Shown: positions 9,220-25,886 of the stretch, piece after piece
Layout: each line of letters starts with the position of its first letter
How positions within the stretch are numbered: position 1 is the stretch's first letter
Assembly: GCA_029204225.1 (NCBI GenBank)
Contig: CM055106.1
Coordinates: forward strand, 21,211,285 to 21,275,284
From: Diphasiastrum complanatum
Taxonomy: Eukaryota; Streptophyta; Lycopodiopsida; Lycopodiales; Lycopodiaceae
Length of the DNA stretch: 64,000 nt
Reading direction: 5' to 3'
Notes under the pieces: model-generated
The model's input: the letters and a program-made list of their open reading frames with translations, nothing else
What the model was told of the DNA's origin: nothing
The model's database searches: none
Made by a program: the position numbers and the translations under genes

Positions 9220-12200
9220 ACATTGGGCTCACAACAAGGTTCTTGGTTTCATTGTCGCAGAGGTCTCGAATGAATTATCGAGCATGGCGCCATCGTTGCT
9301 GGTTGGTCTCACATATGTCCCTTACGCAGGTTCTTCCAATATTATTTAGTAATTTGGTTTTCTTTTCGCATGCTCGTTTAACGGTTGCACAGACATCAGT
9401 ACATCCATTTGTCAGGATGTTTACTATGCATATGGAGTTTTTCAAGGAGTTTTAACGTCTTATTTAGAAGTTCAAATAGGATATTGCCACAATTCTGAAA
9501 ACCCGTGTGGTTAAGGTCCAACCTTGGACCAAACATAGACCAATCACCAGAGGACCATTTGGACGTAAGGATGGTTTTGACCAGTAATCCAGGCTACGTG
9601 TTTAGCCCAAGCTGGGTTAGATATGTGAGCTTGTCCAACAAGCATCAAGTACTGCAAGCATGAACAATTGTAAGGACTGGAATTACAGAAGTCAGCCCTC
9701 GAGAAGATTAGTTGACAAGCTATTTATAAACAAATAGAAGACATCCACTTTCTTTATGTAGCTATCAGTACTACAAGCAAAATTATTGGTGGTTTTGTGT
9801 CGCTTGTGTAGGGAATGTAACAATTGTGAACATGGGAATGTGCATTCTCATGTCTTGAAAATGCATTACCAGTTGTGCATATTTAGTGATTTATCTATAG
9901 ATCCTCTGTTGAGAGTGTTTGGTTGAGCCCTTCGAGGTTCAAACCGGACTTTTGTTGGACACAGTTCTTGTATAAATGAGTGGATGAAAACCTGATATTG
10001 CTAGATTTGAGGTTGTCACTTTACTTCTGTTGCTACTAATGAAGGGATGCCCTCTGTTTCAGCAACTCCTGCTAGAGCCACAGTGCTGACTACACCTGTT
10101 GCATCTGCAGTGATGTCCACACCTTTGCAAAACCCTATCCCTGCTATGTCTCCTCCATCCACTCCAACAAAAGAGCTCCCTCATTTGACCCATTTGATCC
10201 CTCTACTGTGTGAAGACACACACAAGCTATATAAGATAGTGGAATATCAGAAGGCAATGATCGATGCACAACAGAAGACTATCCAGCAGCTGCTTTCACA
10301 TATTCAGCGACTAGAATCTTCCATCGAAGATGCTAAGAAAGAGGTCACAGAGGTTAAAGAAAGAATACCCACACAAACAGTCCAGGAAAGTGAAGAACAA
10401 CACCAGGTAAACCTAGTGCCCCAGTCTCTTTCATCTCCACCACGTTCACTGAGAGCAGATCCCTCAATGTCCGTGTAAGAGGCATCCCTGACTCTCAGGA
10501 TGCTCTTGGAGAAGCCAAAAAGTTTTTGGACGAAAACCTTCAGCACAATAGCACAGGTTTGGACACAGCTTGGCGTACCAAGAAGGACGTTAATACTCTT
10601 GTCTTACGCTTCACTTCACTGGAGTCTAGGCAAGATGTGCTACGATGCCGATCTAAACTAAAAGATACTACGATCTTTCTAGATGAAGATCTTACTTATG
10701 TACAAGTTTTAGAACGCAAAAAGGCAGCAGGGATCCAGGCAGACGCATGATCTAGATGGTAACATTCATTTTGTTGAGACCAGGCAAAAAGCTATATTGA
10801 GAGTGTAGCTCGATTGAGTTCGAGCAGAGTTTAGAGAAATGAAGAGTTGTCCATGGAATTGGTCTCCGTACCATATAATCCTAGACTACAACTCTCTCTC
10901 TCTTCTTAGTGGTTGTTTTTGTGTTTGATGCAGTAAGTTTGTTTCGACGGCATTGGTCCGTCTAGCTTCTATCGTACTTGGATGTATTTCATTCGTCTTA
11001 TATGCCTTTTGGCATGGAAAAGACATTAATAAAGCTTCTTCTTCTTCAAATCAGCCACTCAGTGACTCAGTTCTTTCTGGTGTCTCTTTAGATGAGATCT
11101 TTAGATGTTTGCCTCAGCAGAGTGGGTGGTTAAGCTCTTGCCTTTGTACCTCAGCAGAGCGGTTGGTTAAGCTCTTGCATCTCCTTCTTGCATGGTGAGA
11201 GATTGTTGTTTTATTCATACTTAGTTGACTTTCGGTAGAGAGAGTTTCTAGAAATAAGTCCTCATATGGACATTGCTCTTACTATGCATGTACTGTGTTT
11301 GTCTTTTTGTACCCACGGGTACTTTATAGACACATTAATAAACTCTTTTTTTCTTTCTCTCTCTCTCTCTCTCTCTCTCTAACACATTTCGTGCCAATAA
11401 CCCGTAATAAACCCCACCAATATGGCTGCAGTATGGATGACGATACTATCATGATAGCCTGCAAAAATCTGCACTGAAATTTGCTTCTTTGAGCTGGTAA
11501 TTGATACCCGGTACTGGTTTTAGCACCGATAGCAGTTTTGATAGCAGGACTGCCAATGTCACGTGTTGGTGTGGATGTAGCTCATTCACGGGGGAAAATA
11601 AAGCCCCATTAATTCATAGTGTGCCATATACCATACTGTGAACTCAGTCACAAATAAGGCATCACATGACGAGCAGATAGATAGTAAACGATGGTTCGCA
11701 GAGGTATCTTCAATTAAGAAACTGTATGAACATCCATAACTGTTAATAGCTAATCCCCTCCAAGGAGGTTGAGGAATCTCTTACAAAGAGACAGAGAGTA
11801 TCAAAATCAGAAGCTGGGATGTGATAAAGTTGTGATGCTTGTACGAATGTTTTTGCACAAACCTGCTCTTTTGCATAAAATGCTCAGAATCACCTTCAGG
11901 TCTTTGTAAAACTCTGTATATATGGTTAATCTGCAGGCTTGTGCCATTTGGCCATATTTTTTTGAGTAACCCTTGAGACACAATTAATGATGAGAAACAA
12001 TCATATCACTATGCCCAGCAAGAACTAGTTGTGGCTCAAGCTGGGACCAACACTAGATCTCATTGTCTGGTAATCTGGACATGTGAGCTGGTAAGTAGCA
12101 TAGTCCATGGAGTACCCAATATCGTTCCGCATATACAGAAATCTGTTTTGAAAAAATTTCCAGACAAACTTTTAACTTTAAAGAAATTTAAAAAAAATCA

Positions 12201-15200
12201 GTGTCTTTTACGCTCCACATGTATGGAACGTGATACATTCTGAACTTACAGACCAATACATTCCATACCTTGCCTCATCTGCCTGCTTGTATTTTTTGCA
12301 CCGACCGAGTACGTCAAAGGCTCTCGATCTTCCCTCTTTCTTACCAAGAGTGCAAATCTTGCACGGTCTTGTTAACCAGGTGTATTTGTAAACATTGAAA
12401 TTGTTGTGACTTTTGACCAGAGTTGCGGCGGATTGCGATCCACTGCAAAAATGTTCCGGATCGCACGATCCGGAACACTGGTGATCCGGGACCAGAAACA
12501 TGGTCTCAGATCGCAAAAAAAAATTCAATTATTTTTCTCATCCCGATCCGCTGCTTATTGCTTTTGAAATGAATAGCAGCTTACTGCTGCAGATGTGGAC
12601 AGTGAAGGCATATATATCTTCATGAAGAGCAGATTATTGCTGCAGATCTGTACAGTGAATGCAAATATACTGAAGCCAATGAATGCAGCCAACCCTAAAC
12701 AACCTGAAAGTTCTGACAACCAGCAAGTTTTTGAAAAGTTTTCTACTTTGTGGGCCGCCTAATCATCTGAAACCAAGCAACAGAACTGCTTTTTTAAAAT
12801 CCTCTCACATGATACCCATATTGGCAAACTTTGAAAAAAAATAATCAAAAAAATTTGCGATCCGGGAAACCCTGACGGGAACTCCCGGATCGCGTTTCGG
12901 ATCGCGACCCAGAACGCGTACTGCATCTTTGCTTTTGACATGATTGACCTCATTGTTTTATGTTCAAAGAGCGTTTGAAATTTTGTTTTAGCTCAGTAAC
13001 CCCTTGACCTGTAGTGACCTTTTAAATGATCTTTGTTATGCACATTCTACGTTGGCACTACTTTCACATCTATATAATGCTACAAGCAATAGTCACCTGT
13101 GTTGTGTTAAGTAGGTGATGCACTTCTACTGTGAGACTCTTCTTGATGCTATTTTCTGATATGACACTTACTACAACAGCTTTTTGGAATGACGTGATGC
13201 AGATATACATGCTTATGACAGATAGTTATATTAATATCATAATGCTACAGGTGTCACATGAGCTTCGCCGTTCCAAGCTATGGACTGCATCATATGTTGC
13301 TGACAACTGTTGCTTCCATTATCGCAGAGTAAGTATTTCATCACCCAGCTAGGGTTGCTTTCATGAATAGAATGGCCACTTTTTAAAGTAAGAGACTAGT
13401 ACAGTATAGAAGCTCATTTCACCTTGGCAGTGGGGCACTCAAGTTATCTCTTGTCTTCCTAAAATGAAAGAGGAGTCGTTTTATGACGTCATTATTCTTT
13501 ATGCACGTTTGTTTGAAATTTTTTACTATCACTCAGCTCCCATTCTTGTTAAGCATTTATAAACGCCCATTCAGTGATTAAAAAAAATTGATGAATCACT
13601 GATGGTCAAGCCTTGTATATTTATCTCAGGCAGTTTTTTATATTCTAACCATTGTAGAGTTTAACTGGAGTTTTGCAGTGTTTGTTACTTCATCTGTTGC
13701 AAATTCCTTCATCAAGTGGTGATCATTGTAACGAAGGCACAGTCAATAAAGAAAGTAACTGTAGTGGCTCTAGTCAGTCAGGTGTTTCACCTGCAATGTC
13801 AGATACGGTAGCTGAGCTATGGAAGGTGATATTCTAGTGTAATTCCAGAGCAGCAGATTTATGTTGTCATTTGGTGCTTTGAGTCCACTTCTGTCCCTAA
13901 TGACTGTAGCAATCATATTTTCAAATGGTGGTCCATGCAGTGTGTTGACATGCTTCCATCAGCTCATAAGGTTTTGAAGATAAAATCAGTATTTCTACTT
14001 ATATAGTTTTCATAATGAATTTTGCTTTAGTAAATTTTTTATGAGGGATGCTGGTGGACATGTTTCTCTCACTTTTAATAATTGCAGCATTTTTCTCTCC
14101 ATGGCAGTTTGTGTTTGAAATTTTTCTCATAAGATGTGAATCGGCATTTTAGTGAACCAAAGAAGCTTATGGAGGTGTTTCTTAGATACAAGATGCCAAA
14201 GTACCGTGTACTAAATGTAAAAGATCCAACAGTGCATTGTGAAGGACCCAGCAGACTCGCAGCATATTGGGGAACATTTTTGTGTGGAGACAACTCATGG
14301 AAATTAATATGATTATTTAATGAACTTAATACATAGTGTTGACTATGACATGCTTTTATGAAAATTCTGCTTCAAAAAATAATTGTTGATGCGTGTATAC
14401 CATGCTCTAGGCGCTTGTTTCAACCCATATAGTGCTTTCTTTAACTTGCAAACCAAGTGCTCTTTGCCTTCAACCTCATAACCTTGAGGTTGCTCCAGAT
14501 AAACCTCCTCTTCAAGAAACCATTCAAGAAAGCACTCTTGACATCCATTTGCTGAATATCCCATCCAAAATGAGATGCAATCGCCAAAACACTCCTCAAA
14601 GTATTCATTTTTGTCACAGGTGCGAAAGTATCTTCGTAGTCAATTGCTTCCCTATGAGCATATCCTTTGGCTACTAATCTGGCTTTATACTTATCTATAG
14701 AACCATCAGACTTAAACTTGGTTCTATAAATCCACTTGCAATCAATTGGTTTCTTACCAGTTGGAAGTTCAACAAGATCCCATGTCTCGTTTTTCATAAT
14801 AGAATTGTACTCCTCATCCATAGTAGTCTTTCAAACTTGTTCCTTTGCAGCATCTTCATAAAATAAAGGATCCTTTGAATTCAACACTGAAGCCATAAAC
14901 ACATAATGCGTTTCTTCACCAGCTTCACGATAGTTTCCACTTGATCGTGTCAATCTCTTAGCTCCTTGTTGACTCGATTCTCCCTCATCCAACATTTGAC
15001 TATCTTGTATAGTCTCACAATACCATCTTGGTAACTTCTTTGTAGGTGACGTAGAAGGAGAATAAGTATCAAATACTCTTGACCTTTCCTTTCGTTTACC
15101 AAGATCCACCTGTGTACTCACCTTTGGTTGAATCTGTTGAAATGGGTAACACGAACAGAGGAAGAGAGAAGGAAATAGTTGCGGAACAACTTTCACGTTC

Positions 15201-18145
15201 TTATGGGCTGCTACTAGCAAACAACAGTCTAAAACGATTGTAGTTGCAGAAATAGACTCCCAGCAATGGAGGCGTAACTTGGACGCTCGAGATCGTTCGC
15301 TCTGTTGGCGGAGCATCATGGAGAATGCTTAAGGAAGATGTATCTATACACCGCATCATTGTATCTAATTACGATAAATGTTTGTCATCTAACTAAGTAC
15401 TTTGTTGTACTCAGGGAGTAGTTGAACTACTATGACAGAATGACAAATGTACAATGAATATATGGTCAGACAACTTAGGATCGTTGACGTGGACGAGAAT
15501 GTCGCATATTTTCTCTCACTTTGCATAATTCTTGAAGTGGCTGGAGACGTTTCTCGTTGAAATGGACAACCTTCGCATTTTTCTCTCACTTCGCATTTTT
15601 GCGAAAAACCCGAAGGTGTCGAAAAAAACCCGAAGGTGTTGAAAGACAGTTCATTTGTTGAAGTGACTGTTTTATCGCATTTTTGGAAAAATGCGAAAAA
15701 GCCGACAAAGAGTTTACTTCTCGAAATACTTGAAAAGAAGTTACTGTTAGGAAATAGTGACTTTCTTGAAGTTGTCAATGAAGTCGTGCACTTCGGACAC
15801 TTCGGATAGAAGTAGCTGAGTCTCTCGCTCGTCGAAGTAGTTAGAAAGTCGAACACTTCGGATAGAAGCAGTTGAGTGAACCAACGGTCGAAGTCATCGA
15901 AGAAGTCGGACACTTTGAAGTTGTTTAGTGAACTGACGGTCGAGTGTCGTCGAAGATGGCCAGGTCTTCGATGTTCTTCGAATAGCTTGACATTCGAATG
16001 TAGAAATAGATGGGAATGGATACCCTTTGTTATGATGTAGATTAGCCGAAAAGTCGATGAAGTCGACTTCGAGTAATTCGACCATTATTCCTGCAGGTAT
16101 CAGATGAGCAGACATAGAACCAAAGTAGGTTGCATCTGACCCTAGATCAACGATCAATAAACATGTAGGAAGAATCTTGAAATAGAAATCAGTATTCACC
16201 AAGGAGGCAACTGTGGACTTAATTTTCAAGAGTTCCCCTTAAGGTCACGGTTGGTGCCTTGGTATCTTCGTCAGGTTCAACATGTTAAAAAACTTTTGAT
16301 GCTTGATCCTGGGAAGCACTTTGGTAAAAATGTCTGCAACCATTTCTGTTGTGGAGTAGTACTGAAGAATCGCTTGCCCTGAGAAAACTTTTTCCCGAAT
16401 GAAATGATCTATGTGCTTAGACTTGCCATGAAATCTGGGATTCAGCGACAGTGAAATACAGCTCACATTGTCACACAGAATGATAGTAGCATTGAATCGA
16501 GTGTGATGCAAATCGTGAAGTAATAACCTGATCCATATTGCTTCTTTCGAAGCTTGACATGTTGCGATGGACTCTGTCTCATTCGAAGAAAGCGCCACTG
16601 ATTTTTGCTTTCTTGAATTCCACGAAATCGGTCCCCCTGCCAGATAGAAACCAAACCCAGAGGTAGATTTTTTGGTAGAGACTGTTCCTCCCCAATCTGA
16701 GTCGGAGTAGCCTCGCAGGACGAGTGGGTCGATAGCATTTCCATCATAACACAAAATGTGATCTAAACTTCCCTGAATATATCTCATCACTCTCTTTAAT
16801 GCTTTCCAATGAGAGATCCTAGGATTAGACATGAATTGACTTAACGTGCTAACAGTGTATGCTAGATCTGGTCTAGTGCATAGCATGGCATATATCAAAG
16901 ATCCGATTAGTGAATGATAAGGGTACTTCGCTAAATCGAGTACTTCACTGTCGGTCTCAACACAAGAAGGTTCAGTCAATACTATACTTGGATCCATTGG
17001 TGTATCAATTGGTTTGCAATCAGACATATGAAATTTTTCTATAATGCCTTTTAGATATTTTTTGCTGGCTAAGATCAAATTCAGAATCGTAGTGCATCTA
17101 TGGTTAGAAGTACCATATAGAGTAAAACTTGTTGTTATCACTTATGGATAGTGTTTTGAATTAGATGTCATACCTGTAGTGCCTTCATAAATCTATGGTT
17201 AGAAGCTGAACCGAATGAAATGAAGTTTCAGTCATAGACGAGCTGAAGACAAAGGTCCTCAATGTTAAATGCTACATGAGCGATGGAGCAACAAAGACTT
17301 TAAGCATTAATCATAACTTTAACATAGGTTGATGTATCTACAAAAAGATCATCTATGACTTATTCATTTGGAAAAGATGGCAAATCAATGCTAATTTATG
17401 GACTGGATCAAATCGCAGTATGGATAGCATGAAAAGTCTATATTACTATGTGGAAAAACAAGCCTAAACATATCCTGAAATTCTGCGATAACTTTGGCAA
17501 TATGATCACTGTAGTCCGTTGCTGAAATGGTAGCAGAAAACATTGTATTTATGTATGCAATCAGTTAAAAGAAGCCTTAAAACATGTGAAAAGTATGTGA
17601 AATCTGCGGCAGTAGGTCAGCGCTAGCTAGATCATCAATAATCTGAAAAATCAGAGCCTATTTATTGCCAATGGACACTAGTGGGACAGCAATATACAAT
17701 ATACATATCGACTGAATGTAACGAGAGTATTGAAAGCATTCTTACCAAGTGATTTTTGGCATAAGTAGAGAAAGCAGTAGGGCGTTGCAAGAAGGTAGGC
17801 TCCCTAGTGTCATCAACATGTGTGAAAGAGAATACCTTGTTTGTACTGTATAAATAGTTGCAGGTAACATACCTAAATGTGTAGGGTAGAAGCTTGTTGA
17901 AGAAGCAACCATGTAGCTTAAAGAGGAAGGTTTCAATCCTGTCCATAGGATGTGGCTAAGCCTATCCACATCGTTACACGTGTAACTTGCAAGGCAAGCA
18001 AGTAAAAGAGGATGCATTTGCAAAGTGACTTAAAGAGGGAAAGAGCCAAAAAAGCCCAAGGTGGAAGACCTTTAAAAATTATGACCTCTGTGTCCTGCAG
18101 TCACCATGAACATAACAGTGTAGCGGGTAATAGCAAGGTACAATC

Positions 18146-18226
<81 letters not shown>

Positions 18227-20091
18227 CATTTATTACTTTTTAATAATTTTTTTAAGGGTTTCATAAATAGAGAAGCTTATGCCTAGAGATGGTTCATATT
18301 TTGCTGTTTTGCTCTTGCATGCCTCATTTATGCAGCTTATTGGAGTCACTCCGACTACTCTAAGCAGAGGAAAGGAACTAACCAAGGGAAATGAACAAGT
18401 GCGTACTAACCAAGAGAAATGAAAAATATCTCCAAGAGAAAACTGTACAGAAATTTAACCATATACTAAACGCAACTAGAAGGAATCAAATAAAACTTAT
18501 AAGAGTGCTCACAAAGGAACACCCATGAATCTCAGCTTAACTAATTAGTAAGTAGGTAGTCTTTCAGACTTTTGGGTGTTTTCATTCAAGAGCTTCAGTA
18601 GCAGAGCAGCAGAGCTGTATAAGGGGTGCTGCATAGTAAGCTACTTCATTATTGAGTGTCCTATGTGGGAAAGGTATCATTGATTGACCAGTCTCTATGC
18701 TTTTCAGGAGTTATTGTTAGTTTTTGATTATTTTGTTCAAAGCTCATACAGGATTTTAGATAAATGCATCTCCCTCCTAGACTTGTTTAGCCAATGCAAG
18801 TGCATATCGTTCACAGGAGGAGTTTTTGTGCTCTGAGGATTTTGTTTATTCTTATTACATTGTGGTGGTTTTCTTCATTGTTAACATGCAAAAGATTTTG
18901 AATACATAATATTTTTCTTATTTTTGTTTACTCAACACAATTCTATGCAGGAGGAGCTTTCTTGGTCTGCGGATCTGATTAAAAGCTACCTGGGATGTGA
19001 GGTACTTCTTAAGACTCGTAAATAGCTATAATTCTCTATTAGTTCTAGTTTCTTTCAGATCTAAAACTCATATTACAAAGATGGAGACTAGGCTCGATGT
19101 TATCTATTAATATTTCAGCCTTGATTGTCTTTGAACTGATGTTGCCCAATACATTTTTTGCAAAGATTCTAAGAAGAATGTAACTTATGCTACTTACACC
19201 TCAAAAGTTGACATGAATAGCTCAAGTTGATGCCTATTATAATCCCTTTCATGCACTTCTCTCAAAGTGCTTCAGACCATCTCTAATGTGTTTTACTGGT
19301 ACTTATTGTAAGACTAGGTCCTTATAAAACCGAGTCACATGTTTCCACAGTTCACTTCTGAGGTTTCTTTGCAGACACTTTGGATCCACAGGCGATTTCT
19401 TATTCTTCATTTTTTGGACCATCATTGCATGAAGCATTGCAAATATCATTGGCATTCAGCATCTGAGAAGTATGTGGGTGAAGTATCTATTGACACGGAT
19501 AGATCATCACAGCAGGATGCACTTGTAGAATCTGAATTCCGTTTTGTAGATTTTTGTCTCTCTGCTTGTGAAAAGAACCATCCCGAAGAAGCAAAAAGGC
19601 AGAAGGAATTTGCAATCACTTACAAGCTGTGGATCTTGGTTATGGTGAGCATCATTCGGGATCCAACAGCATGATACATGTTTCAATAGCAAAATCAGTT
19701 CAGTAATCTGTAGACAGGATATCACTCTCGTTTTCATGTTTGACAAAGTAGTTTCATGCAGCTGCATTTTGCAAATGCATCAATTTTTCACTTATTTCCA
19801 TCAATGTCCCTCTACTGCAGCTAGTTTTAGATTTACTGTTTGACGATATGCTAAATGCAAAATTATGAATACTAGTCCAGTGACAGGTACAGACTTTTCA
19901 TCATGGTCCCTATGCTGCAGGAACATAGACAAATGCTCTTATCTGGGAGTCAAAGAAATGAAGCATTTATCCAGGAGCTGCGAGATGTAAAATCTGTGCT
20001 TGGAGTGCTGTGCTCTGAGAAGCAGAATCTGTGGGAGGGGTTGATTCCACCTTTACTGGGGCCAGATGTAGTTGCTAGTATGCAGGCATGA
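9220..20091 (+). CDS. Protein prenyltransferase alpha-subunit repeat protein (PTAR1-like), C-terminal exons
   Basis: Six exons join without breaking frame: 9220-9329, 13251-13328, 13679-13825, 18951-19001, 19375-19644 and 19921-20091 (TGA), giving 274 residues. Each is bounded by AG and GT. The product has alpha-subunit repeat (PPTA) signatures NYRAWRHRCWLV and TLWIHRRFL. VSHELRRSKLWTASYVADNC, CFHYRR and WK|EELSWSADLIKSYLG follow the order of the plant PTAR1-like family. In animals PTAR1 is the alpha subunit of geranylgeranyltransferase type III with the Rab GGTase beta subunit; a similar role in plants is inferred. About 150 N-terminal residues are missing. Their exons are upstream of the transposon cluster, outside the window, or lost. 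Introns carry LINE and Copia relics; the coding exons show no stops. The start of the first listed exon could instead be 9261. Confidence 0.72.
10047..10750 (+). pseudogene. L1-like LINE ORF1 relic
   Basis: The first frame (to 10478) has a Pro/Ser/Thr-rich head and then a heptad-like coiled coil (KLYKIVEYQKAMIDAQQKTI to about residue 115). After a frame change near 10430 comes an RRM-like part, SLNVRVRGIPDSQDALGEAK and LVLRFTSLESRQDVLR. It ends with CRSKLKDTTIFLDEDLT, which resembles the C-terminal RNA-binding domain of L1-type ORF1 proteins. No reverse transcriptase follows; sequence resembling a LINE 3' end starts about 200 bp on. It lies in the PTAR1-like intron in sense orientation. Confidence 0.6.
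10751..11055 (+). mobile_element. Probable LINE 3' region ending in TTC repeats
   Basis: Non-coding stretch closing with GACATTAATAAAGCTTCTTC, an A/T-rich end with an AATAAA-like signal and a short simple repeat, as plant L1 elements often have. It follows the ORF1 relic directly. Confidence 0.45.
11285..11384 (+). mobile_element. Second LINE-type 3' tail with CT microsatellite
   Basis: TTTTTGTACCC, then GGGTACTTTATAGACACATT and AATAAACTC followed by T/CT repeats. It resembles the tail at 11.0 kb and is probably a heavily 5'-truncated LINE insertion. Confidence 0.4.
12420..12915. mobile_element. Palindrome-rich element with GATCCGG/CGGATCG ends
   Basis: The left end has GGATTGCGATCC and the 22-bp palindrome TTCCGGATCGCACGATCCGG+AA (12454-12475; 10-bp arms). 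The right end has GCGATCCGGG, CTCCCGGATCGCG and TTTCGGATCGCGACC. The GC-rich ends contrast with an AT-rich interior without an open frame. This suggests a non-autonomous DNA element in the intron; the boundaries are approximate. Confidence 0.4.
14343..15319 (-). pseudogene. Copia reverse transcriptase N-terminal relic
   Basis: The minus strand encodes [61 protein letters not shown] and, after a frame change, EEVYLEQPQGYEVEGKE and [16 protein letters not shown], the standard start of Copia RT. Upstream, GEETHYVFMASVLNSKDPL and EDAAKEQV run in the same frame into a TGA where Copia elements have Trp (W-to-stop), then KTTMDEEY. The catalytic YVDD region is missing. It lies inside the PTAR1-like intron 13826-18950. 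Confidence 0.8.
15361..16228 (-). mobile_element. Probable Copia 3' LTR
   Basis: Directly after the polypurine tract the minus strand begins TGAAAATTAAGTCC, so a 3' LTR is expected. The stretch is rich in GAAGTCG and TTCGCATTTTT words and codes for nothing. The far end was not fixed by a second LTR; 15361 is a guess. Confidence 0.35.
16245..17141 (-). pseudogene. Copia RT C-terminus and RNase H, open frame
   Basis: An uninterrupted frame of 298 codons starting in the RT tail (YLKGIIEKFHMSDCKPIDTP, RPDLAYTVSTLSQFMSNP). It continues through RNase H: LRGYSDSDWGG, STSGFGFYLAGGPISWNS, NETESIATCQASKEAIW, LCDNVSCISLSLNPRFHGKS, KHIDHFIREKV and ADIFTKVLPR. It cannot be the continuation of the RT piece at 14343-15319, because in this orientation RNase H lies upstream of that RT, so two insertions are involved. 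A polypurine tract (AAGGGGAACT, minus strand) follows at 16231-16240. Confidence 0.8.
17660..18030 (-). other. Exon-like minus-strand segments, unidentified
   Basis: Two stretches look coding. The first reads LLLACLASYTCNDVDRLSH and, after one frame change, MDRIETFLFKLHGCFFNKLL then PYTFR, ending at a GT donor (TTTAG|GTATGT). The second follows an AAG acceptor and reads VFSFTHVDDTREPTFLQRPT then AFSTYAKNHL, ending at G|GTAAGA. Amino-acid composition and splice sites suggest a captured or antisense gene fragment in the PTAR1-like intron. I do not recognise the family. One frame change suggests decay. Confidence 0.35.
18149..18222. repeat. (GT)n(GA)n compound microsatellite
   Basis: GT repeats (about 28 bp) continue into GA repeats (about 46 bp). 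Confidence 0.9.
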
Positions 20092-24963
<4,872 letters not shown>

Positions 24964-25079
24964 AACGATATCCAAAACGCCATTGATGAAGCAAAATAGT
25001 TTCTTGCAACCACATTGGACCACCATTATGATGGGCTGGATACGGATGGCAGACAAAATGAGATAATTCTACCCTGATT

Positions 25080-25280
25080 ATTCATTTTACCTCAGCCATT
25101 ACCTGTAGAGATGCACTACGTAAGAGAGCTAAACTGAAAGATACACGGATCTTCATGGATGATAATCTCACATAGGCGTCAAGCCTTCCAAGATGCCAAG
25201 GCATCAGGCCGACGTGTTATTTACCGAGATGGACAGGTTCGCTACATTGAAAGTGTACCTGTGAGAGATTTCAACTAGTT
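25080..25280 (+). pseudogene. L1-like ORF1 C-terminal fragment
   Basis: CRDALRKRAKLKDTRIFMDD and NLT match the end of the ORF1 relic at 10.65 kb (RSKLKDTTIFLDEDLT). After a stop and frame change, FQDAKASGRRVIYRDGQVRY, IESVP follow, a segment known from plant L1 ORF1 C-termini. No reverse transcriptase follows. Confidence 0.55.
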
Positions 25281-25299
25281 TAGTCTAGTTTAGAGATAT

Positions 25300-25874
25300 T
25301 TTGGTAAATTGTCAATATGAGGCCAAAACTCATTTTAGACGTAGAGATAAACTTTTTGAAGTTATATTAGATACATTCAATAAACACTTTTTGAAAGTGT
25401 GAGAAAGTTGGTAGTCGAGTTTGAGAAAGATTCAAATTTGAACTTTGGGTATTTACATTTTGGAGGAAAAGTCAAGTGGCCAAATAGGGTTTGGACACTA
25501 TATAAAAGGATGTAACTCATGGAGAGACACATCTTTTCTCTTCTCTCTCTCATTTCATTATTATACATGGTTCTCTTTGGGTTCTACTACTCATTGGTGC
25601 ACTATCTTGGTGATATCTTACAATCTTGTGTGTAAAATACTCATATTTTGCTATTTTCGATTCCACACGTGAAAAAAAATAGTAGGGTACTGTAATTGTA
25701 CGAACAACAAACATATTTTATGTTTTGGTTCATGGTTGATCAGTATCGAGTTTGCATCTCATTTTGTATGTAGATGCTGATTTTTCTACATTGGTAGGAT
25801 TGTTGGTTTGCTCCTTATTGTAACCAAAGATCAGGGATATGGATTAGATCTTGAATGATCTGAAATCCTTCACA
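25300..25874 (+). mobile_element. 5' LTR of Copia element A
   Basis: The LTR precedes a perfect initiator-Met-tRNA primer site and contains a TATA box (CTATATAAAAGG, about 25499-25510), followed by CT-rich leader sequence. It ends ...CTTCACA at 25874. The left end is uncertain (about 25300) because no 3' copy was recognised. Confidence 0.55.
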
Positions 25875-25886
25875 TGGTATCAGAGC
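25875..25886 (+). other. Primer binding site of Copia element A
   Basis: TGGTATCAGAGC is complementary to the 3' end of initiator Met tRNA, the standard plant Copia primer site. Confidence 0.85.

Noticed and set aside
14343-17141. One single Copia element in the PTAR1-like intron
   Set aside because: On the minus strand RNase H (16.2-17.1 kb) precedes RT (14.3-14.8 kb), the reverse of Copia gene order, so two insertions are required.
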